Shown: one piece after another, positions 26,214-32,816 of the stretch
Position numbering within the stretch: the first letter of the stretch is position 1
Layout of the letters: every line of letters starts with the position of its first letter
DNA from: CBDHFQ01 sp965262565
GTDB taxonomy: Bacteria > Bacteroidota > Bacteroidia > J057
NCBI GenBank assembly: GCA_965262565.1
Contig: CBDHFQ010000008.1
Coordinates: 124,001-188,000 of the forward strand
Direction: 5' to 3'
DNA length: 64,000 bases
Translations under genes and position numbers: made by a program
The notes under the pieces: model-generated
Databases searched by the model: none
Told to the model about the DNA's origin: nothing
Seen by the model: only the letters and a program-made list of their open reading frames with translations

Positions 26214-27215
26214 ATGGAATTATCTACATTTAAAGCTTTTCGAGTAAAAGAAGAAGAAACAGGAACGTTTGTACGAAACATCATTGAAAGAAAAATAACT
26301 GATTTACCAGATGGGGATGTGCTTATTAAAGTGCATTATGCTGCACTCAATTATAAAGATGCATTATCCTGTACAGGTAACAAAGGCGTTACCAGGAAGT
26401 ATCCTCATACTCCAGGAATTGATGGGGCTGGAGTGGTTATGGAAAGTAACGTTCAAAACTTTAACATCGGAGAAGAAGTATTGGTCACGAGTTATGATTT
26501 AGGGATGAATACAGATGGGGCATTTGCAGAATATATTCGTGTACCAGCAGAATGGGTAGTTCGTTTGCCAGATAGCCTTAGTTTAAAAGAAGGGATGATT
26601 ATAGGAACGGCAGGCTTAACGGCGGGAATAGGATTGTATAAAATGGAAATGATGGGCCAGTCTCCAGAAAAAGGCCCTATTATAGTGAGTGGTGCCTCCG
26701 GTGGAGTAGGGAGTATGGCTGTTGGAATATTAGCAAAGGCAGGATATGAAGTCATTGCATCAACGGGCAAAGAAGATCTTACTGATTTTTTGACTAACCT
26801 GGGAGCCTCTGAAGTGGTAGATAGGGAGTTTGTAAATGATGATTCCAGTCGGCCTCTCATGAGACCTAAGTGGGCCGGAGGGATTGATACTGTTGGAGGA
26901 AATACGCTGGCGACAATGATCAAAGGATGCACATCTGAAGGAAGTATCGCCTCTTGTGGATTAGTGAGTTCCCCCATTCTTTCTACTACCGTATTTCCAT
27001 TTATCCTCAATGGAATCAATTTGCTAGGCCTTGACTCTGCTACCTTTCCTATGAATGCAAGATTACAGGTATGGGACAAGCTAGCTACCGACTGGCGAAT
27101 TCCAGATATGGATAAGCTCGCAACAATGTGTAAACTTCATGAATTAGATCCTTATATCGATGCTATGCTAGGTGGCGGATCGAAGGGAAGGGTTTTGGTT
27201 GAAATGGACGCTTAA
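26214..27215 (+). CDS. acuI: Acrylyl-CoA reductase-like MDR oxidoreductase (YhdH/AcuI family)
   Basis: The 333-residue medium-chain reductase lacks zinc-site cysteines and matches the YhdH/AcuI branch: ALNYKDALSCTGNKGVTRKYPHTPGIDGAGVV, the NADPH-binding VSGASGGVGSMAVGILAKAGYEV, and a C-terminal GRVLVEMDA. AcuI reduces acryloyl-CoA to propionyl-CoA with NADPH and protects against acrylate. It stands 11 bases ahead of a PrpE-type CoA ligase, the enzyme that supplies acryloyl-CoA in marine DMSP users such as Ruegeria. The pair makes the AcuI assignment stronger than the sequence alone. Confidence 0.85.
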   Translation: MELSTFKAFRVKEEETGTFVRNIIERKITDLPDGDVLIKVHYAALNYKDALSCTGNKGVTRKYPHTPGIDGAGVVMESNVQNFNIGEEVLVTSYDLGMNTDGAFAEYIRVPAEWVVRLPDSLSLKEGMIIGTAGLTAGIGLYKMEMMGQSPEKGPIIVSGASGGVGSMAVGILAKAGYEVIASTGKEDLTDFLTNLGASEVVDREFVNDDSSRPLMRPKWAGGIDTVGGNTLATMIKGCTSEGSIASCGLVSSPILSTTVFPFILNGINLLGLDSATFPMNARLQVWDKLATDWRIPDMDKLATMCKLHELDPYIDAMLGGGSKGRVLVEMDA

Positions 27216-27226
27216 ATCAGGATATC

Positions 27227-29128
27227 ATGCAAGATTATTTATCCCACTACAAAGAAAGTCTTGAACATTCGGACATATTTTGGTTGGAACAAGCCAAGGC
27301 TGTTGATTGGTTCTTGCCTCCTAAACAAGGCGTTACTAAAGATCATAAAGGTTTTGACAGATGGTTTGAAGGAGGTAAACTGAATACCTCTTACCTGGCG
27401 ATTGATTATCATGTAAAGCACGGAAGAGCAGAACAACCAGCATTGATATATGAATCTCCTGTAACTTACACCAGGAGAATATATACTTACAGGGAATTGC
27501 TGGAAGAAACAGAATTACTGGCAGGAGTGTTAAAAGCGCAAGGAGTAGAAAAGGGAGATACGGTGGTTATTTATATGCCAATGATCCCTCAGGTAGTATT
27601 TGCTATGCTGGCTTGTGCACGTATAGGAGCCATTCATTCCGTAGTTTTTGGAGGATTCGCTGCCAGAGAGTTAGCCATTCGGATTGATGATGCCAAGCCC
27701 AAATTATTACTTACTGCAAGTGGTGGAGTGGAAATTAAGCGCGTGATCCAATACAAGCCTTTAGTGGATGAAGCAATAACCCTCGCTGAGCATAAGGTGG
27801 AGAAAGTGATTGTTTGGCAAAGGCCTTTTGTCAAGGCGGGATTGAAAAAAGGAAGAGATGTTGACTGGGCATCATTGTTAAAAAAAGCATCTCCTTGTAC
27901 ATATGTGGAACTGGACGCTACTGATCCTTTATACATATTGTATACTTCTGGAACGACAGGAAAACCTAAGGGAATTATTCGGGATAATGGAGGACACGCT
28001 GTTGCACTAACCTACAGCATGAAATATATCTACAATGTTGAGCCTGGAGAAGTGTACTGGGCTGCTTCAGATGTAGGTTGGGTGGTGGGTCACTCTTATA
28101 TTGTTTATGCGCCATTGCTTTATGGTTGTACTACCGTGTTGTTTGAAGGGAAACCTATCAGAACCCCAGATGCGGGAACATTTTGGCGTGTCATTCAAGA
28201 TGATCAAGTTAACATCCTGTTTACTGCCCCAACTGCGATCAGAGCCATCAAAAAAGAAGATCCTAAAGGCCTAAAGCACCAACGATATGATACTTCTAGT
28301 TTACGCAATGTGTTTCTGGCTGGAGAACGATGCGATGTATCCACATATACTTGGTTAAAAAACCTTCTTCAGAAAGAAGTGATTGATCATTGGTGGCAAA
28401 GTGAATCTGGTTGGCCTATGATTGCCAATTCTTTAGGATATGGTTTGTTGCCAGTTAAACCAGGATCCGCCAGTTTACCCGTATGTGGGTACGATATTAG
28501 AATTCTAGATAAACAAGGAAATGAGCAAGCGAGGAATGAAGAAGGATCCGTGGCTATCAAATTACCTTTACCTCCTGGTTGCTTACCTACTTTATGGAAC
28601 AATGATGAACGATTCAAAGCTTCGTATTTATCTCGGTATAAAGGCTACTATCTTTCTGGGGATGGGGGATACAAGGATGATGAGGGATATATTTTTATTA
28701 CGGGAAGAATAGATGATGTGATCAATGTGGCGGGCCATCGACTTTCTACTTCTGATATTGAGGAAGTTGTATCTTCTCATGATACTGTGGCAGAATGCGC
28801 TGTTATTGGGATAGCGGACGAATTTAAAGGCCAGGTTCCTGTGGGTTTTGTCATCCTAAAAGGAGGAACAAATATTGGGGAAGAGGAACTCGAATATGAG
28901 CTGATCAGGATGGTTCGTAAGCAAGTTGGTCCGGTAGCTAGTTTTAAACGGGTAGTTGTTGCCGACCGATTACCCAAAACCCGATCGGGAAAAATCCTTA
29001 GAGCTACAATGCGACATATAGCTGATGGTAAGCCTTACAGCATCCCTTCCACCATCGAAGATCCCAACGTATTAGATGAGCTAAAAGTACTTATGATTCA
29101 AAAAGAGATCGGTCATATAACAAAATAA
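27227..29128 (+). CDS. prpE: Propionyl/acrylate-CoA ligase (PrpE-like)
   Basis: This is a 633-residue acyl-adenylate-forming synthetase. AMP-binding motifs are YILYTSGTTGKPKGIIRDNGGH, the WWQSESGWPM active-site segment, GYYLSGDGGYKDDEGYIFITGRIDDVINVAGHRLST, and the C-terminal KTRSGKILRATMR whose Lys is the usual acetylation-controlled residue. Length and motifs fit PrpE/AcsA-type enzymes for C2-C4 acids. The adjacent acuI-like gene suggests acrylate or propionate as substrate. Propionyl-CoA formed here could also be a primer for odd-chain lipids, which is speculation. Confidence 0.9.
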   Translation: MQDYLSHYKESLEHSDIFWLEQAKAVDWFLPPKQGVTKDHKGFDRWFEGGKLNTSYLAIDYHVKHGRAEQPALIYESPVTYTRRIYTYRELLEETELLAGVLKAQGVEKGDTVVIYMPMIPQVVFAMLACARIGAIHSVVFGGFAARELAIRIDDAKPKLLLTASGGVEIKRVIQYKPLVDEAITLAEHKVEKVIVWQRPFVKAGLKKGRDVDWASLLKKASPCTYVELDATDPLYILYTSGTTGKPKGIIRDNGGHAVALTYSMKYIYNVEPGEVYWAASDVGWVVGHSYIVYAPLLYGCTTVLFEGKPIRTPDAGTFWRVIQDDQVNILFTAPTAIRAIKKEDPKGLKHQRYDTSSLRNVFLAGERCDVSTYTWLKNLLQKEVIDHWWQSESGWPMIANSLGYGLLPVKPGSASLPVCGYDIRILDKQGNEQARNEEGSVAIKLPLPPGCLPTLWNNDERFKASYLSRYKGYYLSGDGGYKDDEGYIFITGRIDDVINVAGHRLSTSDIEEVVSSHDTVAECAVIGIADEFKGQVPVGFVILKGGTNIGEEELEYELIRMVRKQVGPVASFKRVVVADRLPKTRSGKILRATMRHIADGKPYSIPSTIEDPNVLDELKVLMIQKEIGHITK

Positions 29129-29602
29129 GGCAAGTTGGTTAGGTAACATAGATTTCTAATTGGTCACACCTAAATAAGGGAAATTATCCAAAAGAACGGC
29201 TTTTTTCAAGCCTTAAGAGCGTAGGAGATGTCATGATTACATATGGCCCTCCTATTTTGGGGGATGATATCAGCAAAAAAAGAGAGGGTGAATGACGCCG
29301 CTTGCAATGTTTTTTTGAGGAAATGGCGCCTGGAATTTATAAGTCCTTTATTTTTACTAATAATGTTATACTTAATTCAAGGCAGTATTTAATGTTCCCA
29401 TTTGAACCATCTCTATAAGAATTAATGTTTCATTACGGAACAATACATAGTGTCGTAAATCATGAAATTGATTTTAAATATGTGATAATAAATGTGTTAC
29501 CTCCATGGCATGTTTGTTGGGTTAAGAAGAATAGCATATAATACAGTGTTTGAATACAAAATCAAAGACTTAGTTTACACCTACTAGATAGTCTATTTAA
29601 TC
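29129..29602. other. 474-base spacer without a recognised gene
   Basis: The AT-rich spacer between the CoA ligase and the membrane fusion protein gene has no open frame above about 50 codons that looks like protein. I see no clear terminator hairpin, and no promoter better than scattered TTG and TA-rich words. A short palindrome, TAGATAGTCTA, lies just before the fusion protein start. Confidence 0.5.
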
Positions 29603-30862
29603 ATGAGTATGGACCGTCCCATAAAAAAGAATAACTGGCCACCTCAAAAAATTGCCATGTATGTTGGCATACCGTTGATTGCTATTACATTTATTGCGAT
29701 GCTAGCCAGAACATTTGGCGCTTCGAGATTTAGAGTGGATAAAGACAGGTTGACGATCGCTACCATTTCGCATGGACCTTTTCAGGAGTTCATTCCCATC
29801 AATGGAGAAGTACTTCCCATCAGAACGGTATATGTAGATGCCATTATGGGAGGTCAGGTGGAGGAATTGTATCTGGAAGGGGGGGAAATGGTGAGTAAAG
29901 GGGCTTTGATTTTAAAACTGAGGAATGCAGATCAGGAGTTGAGTTTTATGAATCTCGAAACGAACCTTCTGGAGCAAGCTGATCAATTGAGAAATACAAG
30001 AATTACCCTGGAAGAACGTGGATTAAATTTAAGAGAACAACTTTTATTGGTAGAGGCGGATATTATTGCCCAAAAGATCTTGTTTGAGAGGAACGAAAAG
30101 CTATATAAAGATAGTGTGATTTCTGAGCAAGAATATTTAGATGCCAAAAATCCCTATGAATATAGCGTAAAGAGAATCGCATTAATTAAAGAACGGATCT
30201 TAAGAGACTCTTTACTAAGAGACCAACAATTAGCGCAGGTGGAATCTTCATTAAGTTTAGTAGAGCGAAATCTAAATGCTATTCAGCGGAATATGCAGAA
30301 CTTGATCATTAAAGCACCCATAGAAGGGCAATTGTCCTCTATAAGAGTAGAGATTGGGGAAACGGTAGGGCAAGGACAGAATTTAGGCCAAATTGATGTG
30401 TTAGATGGATATAAGGTACGTGCTCAGATTGATGAACATTACATCGCCAGAATTGAACCTGGACTTAAAGGGGAGTTTATTTTTTCAGGTGATCGACATC
30501 CATTAGTGATTAGAAAAGTATATCCTGAAGTTTTAGCGAATGGTGCTTTTGAAGTAGATATGGAGTTTGAAAATGATCCTCCCGATGAGATAAAACGTGG
30601 TCAAAATCTTCAGATTAGATTAGCGCTAAGTGACGAAACGATGGCAACCCTTATTCCAAGAGGAGGATTTTATCAATCAACCGGGGGTAACTATGTATTT
30701 AAGTTAGACAATGCTGAAGCATCGGCTTACAAACAACCTATCAGAATAGGCAGACAAAGTGATAGATTTTATGAAGTGCTCGAAGGATTACAGGAAGGAG
30801 ATAAAGTGGTTACTTCAAGTTATGAAACTTATAAAGATATCGATGAATTGATTTTGCAATAA
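29603..30862 (+). CDS. HlyD/MacA-type membrane fusion (periplasmic adaptor) protein
   Basis: This 419-residue adaptor has an N-terminal membrane helix (about residues 14-36), a split lipoyl-like domain (INGEVLPIRTVYVDAIMGGQVEELYLEGGEMV and IKAPIEGQLSSIRVEIGETVGQGQNLGQID), a long coiled coil between them (about 105-230), and a beta-barrel C-terminus. Such proteins bridge an inner-membrane ABC transporter to an outer-membrane channel. The ABC ATPase gene follows after 8 bases. No FtsX/MacB-type permease gene is adjacent on either side, so the partner must be encoded elsewhere. Confidence 0.9.
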   Translation: MSMDRPIKKNNWPPQKIAMYVGIPLIAITFIAMLARTFGASRFRVDKDRLTIATISHGPFQEFIPINGEVLPIRTVYVDAIMGGQVEELYLEGGEMVSKGALILKLRNADQELSFMNLETNLLEQADQLRNTRITLEERGLNLREQLLLVEADIIAQKILFERNEKLYKDSVISEQEYLDAKNPYEYSVKRIALIKERILRDSLLRDQQLAQVESSLSLVERNLNAIQRNMQNLIIKAPIEGQLSSIRVEIGETVGQGQNLGQIDVLDGYKVRAQIDEHYIARIEPGLKGEFIFSGDRHPLVIRKVYPEVLANGAFEVDMEFENDPPDEIKRGQNLQIRLALSDETMATLIPRGGFYQSTGGNYVFKLDNAEASAYKQPIRIGRQSDRFYEVLEGLQEGDKVVTSSYETYKDIDELILQ

Positions 30863-30870
30863 TAAATGTC

Positions 30871-31560
30871 ATGATACGAACTGAAAACTTAATTAAACAA
30901 TATCGCACAGAAGAAATTGAGACTACTGCATTAAATGAAGTCTCTCTGGAAGTAACCGAAGGAGATTTTGTCTCTATCATGGGGCCTTCTGGATGTGGAA
31001 AATCTACATTGATGAATATTCTGGGGTTAATTGATAGCCCTAGTTCAGGAGAATACTATTTTCTTAATGAGGAGGTATCAAAGTATTCTGAGAAACAGCG
31101 AGCGAATTTGAGAAAAGATCACATAGGGTTTGTATTTCAGAGTTTTAACCTCATTGACGAGTTGACAGTGTTTGAAAATGTAGAATTGCCATTGATCTAC
31201 ACTCGAATGAAATCGTCAGACAGAAAAAAGAAGGTGGAAGCTATATTGGAAAGTATGAATATGATGCACAGAAGAAATCACTTTCCACAACAACTTTCAG
31301 GAGGACAGCAGCAGCGTGTGGCTGTTGCCAGAGCTATCGTCAACGAACCAAAATTAATTTTAGCAGATGAACCTACAGGTAATCTGGATTCTTCTAATGG
31401 AGATGATGTCATGAAGATTTTAACTAATCTGAATGAAAAAGGTACTACAGTTATTATGGTAACTCACTCTCCCAGGAATGCCGAGTTTGGTCATAGGATT
31501 GTTCACCTATTGGACGGGAAAGTAGTTTCTGAGAATAAATTGAAAGATTTTCATCTGTAA
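30871..31560 (+). CDS. MacB/LolD-type ABC transporter ATPase
   Basis: This 229-residue stand-alone nucleotide-binding subunit has a Walker A motif GPSGCGKSTLMNIL, Q-loop VFQSFNLIDELTVFENVELPL, signature LSGGQQQRVAVARA, Walker B LILADEPTGNLDS and H-loop His in MVTHS. The sequence belongs to the MacB/LolD/FtsE branch, which works with FtsX-like permeases. It is cotranscribed with the adaptor gene before it. A terminator follows immediately, so the operon ends here without a permease gene. Confidence 0.95.
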   Translation: MIRTENLIKQYRTEEIETTALNEVSLEVTEGDFVSIMGPSGCGKSTLMNILGLIDSPSSGEYYFLNEEVSKYSEKQRANLRKDHIGFVFQSFNLIDELTVFENVELPLIYTRMKSSDRKKKVEAILESMNMMHRRNHFPQQLSGGQQQRVAVARAIVNEPKLILADEPTGNLDSSNGDDVMKILTNLNEKGTTVIMVTHSPRNAEFGHRIVHLLDGKVVSENKLKDFHL

Positions 31561-31566
31561 AGAAAG

Positions 31567-31608
31567 GGCCGGTTAATTCTTTTATATTATCGGCCTGAAT
31601 TTTTTTTT
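31567..31608 (+). terminator. Intrinsic terminator after the ABC ATPase gene
   Basis: GGCCG at 31567-31571 pairs with CGGCC at 31591-31595, and a run of nine T follows at 31600-31608. It lies 7 bases after the ATPase stop codon. The stem is short but GC-pure in an AT-rich region, and the position is right. Confidence 0.6.
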
Positions 31609-31794
31609 AGCTTTATGAGTAATTACCATCTAGCCATCTCCTTTCTGGCTCTTCTATGATTTTGATAGGTTGGGAAATTCATATATCTTACCTTATTCAA
31701 TTACTCGTTCTACTAAGAAATTATCATTATACTTTACTTAACAGAAGCGGCTCCTGATTTTTGATACAATTCCTAACACTTCCTATGGTATATC

Positions 31795-31839
31795 TATTTT
31801 TGTAACCTGGAACGCTACGTATAAGATTCGTATATACGT
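31795..31839 (+). promoter_or_regulatory. Promoter element and TetR operator candidate
   Basis: TATTTTTG at 31795-31802 matches the Bacteroidota -7 box TAnnTTTG, though no TTG stands at the expected -33 distance. Just downstream, ACGTATA (31817-31823) and TATACGT (31833-31839) form a perfect 7-base inverted repeat with a 9-base centre. This lies between the likely transcription start and the TetR gene at 31875, a usual place for a TetR autoregulatory operator. The remainder of the 314-base spacer shows nothing else. Confidence 0.5.
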
Positions 31840-31874
31840 TAGTAAGTAGGGTTTAATGAAAATAATTGTGTGTT

Positions 31875-32456
31875 ATGCCTAGATCAAAGTCTTTTAAAGA
31901 AGATGAAGTATTGGAAAAGGCGATGAAGTTATTCTGGAAGAAAGGCTATTATGCTACCTCAATTCAAGATTTAGTAGATGCTCTTGGGATCAATAGAGCG
32001 AGCCTTTACGATACTTTTGGAGGGAAGCGGTGTTTGTTTGATAAAGCTATTACAAAATACCAACACCACCATAGAGAAATACTTAAGCAATTTTTGGATC
32101 AACAAACTTCTGTCAAGGAGGGCCTATTAGCCTTATTTGCAATTAACATTGATCAGAGTGTACACGATTCAGAAAATAAAGGCTGTTTTGTGGTGAATAC
32201 AACTACTGAATTGATACCCGGAGATGAGTGTATAGCAAATACTTTAATAGAAAACCACAGAGATATAGAAAACATTTACAGATCATTTCTCGAATGGGGA
32301 ATTCGAACAGGGGAGATATCAAAGGATACAGACCTTGATGCTATTGCTGCCCTACTATATACATTAAATAGTGGAATAAAAGTGATCGCTAAAGTTCGAC
32401 CTCAAAAAGAATATCTACTTTCTATTGTGAAAGAGGCACTTACAATTTTGGATTAG
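31875..32456 (+). CDS. TetR-family transcriptional regulator
   Basis: The 193-residue regulator has an N-terminal HTH (AMKLFWKKGYYATSIQDLVDALGINRASLYDTFGGKRCLFDKAI) typical of the TetR/AcrR family, followed by an all-helical ligand/dimer domain. I chose the ATG at 31875, since the upstream in-frame TTG at 31866 adds only three residues. The sequence resembles the branch that controls efflux or redox genes. An inverted repeat 36 bases upstream is a likely self-operator. The adaptor/ATPase genes before it are possible targets, but I found no second copy of the repeat near their start. Confidence 0.92.
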   Translation: MPRSKSFKEDEVLEKAMKLFWKKGYYATSIQDLVDALGINRASLYDTFGGKRCLFDKAITKYQHHHREILKQFLDQQTSVKEGLLALFAINIDQSVHDSENKGCFVVNTTTELIPGDECIANTLIENHRDIENIYRSFLEWGIRTGEISKDTDLDAIAALLYTLNSGIKVIAKVRPQKEYLLSIVKEALTILD

Positions 32457-32816
32457 ATTTAAGCGTACCAATAAATGAATTTGTGTTCCCCTTATTTACT
32501 TCTATTGGCATTAAAATTAATCAATGACAATTATGAAAGATGTTATTTTGTTCATTAGAGAAGATGTAAAAAGAATGGAGTAACTATTTGAAGTAAAGTT
32601 TCACAGAGCAAATAAAGCACTATGCTAAGTAGATATATTATCTTTTTGTAATGGTTGTAAAAAATTACTGTTTTACTCTTAGTATATGAGTACATTTTCT
32701 CACATTAATACACTATATAGTCGACTGTAATGCTTTTCCATTGTTGTAATTCCATTTCTTTTCTGCTACTTTCAACTGAAGATCTGGAAAAACGTTTTAC
32801 TGTTAACTAATTAGTA
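32457..32816. other. 360-base spacer without a recognised gene
   Basis: This spacer is AT-rich. The only open frame starting with ATG that caught attention is 19 codons at about 32524-32583 and is too short to support. TACTTTCA, about 46 bases before the next gene, with TTG 20 bases upstream of it, is a weak match to the Bacteroidota promoter form. Confidence 0.45.

Noticed and set aside
26492..27079. Reverse-strand open frame of 195 codons
   Set aside because: It lies wholly inside the acuI-like gene, has no recognisable motif, and mirrors the codon pattern of the forward gene.
29199..29213. GGCTT-AAGCC hairpin after the CoA ligase gene
   Set aside because: The stem is only five bases and no T run follows, so it does not support a terminator.
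32524..32583. 19-codon frame after the TetR gene
   Set aside because: It is too short, without a promoter or recognisable sequence; it is likely chance in AT-rich DNA.
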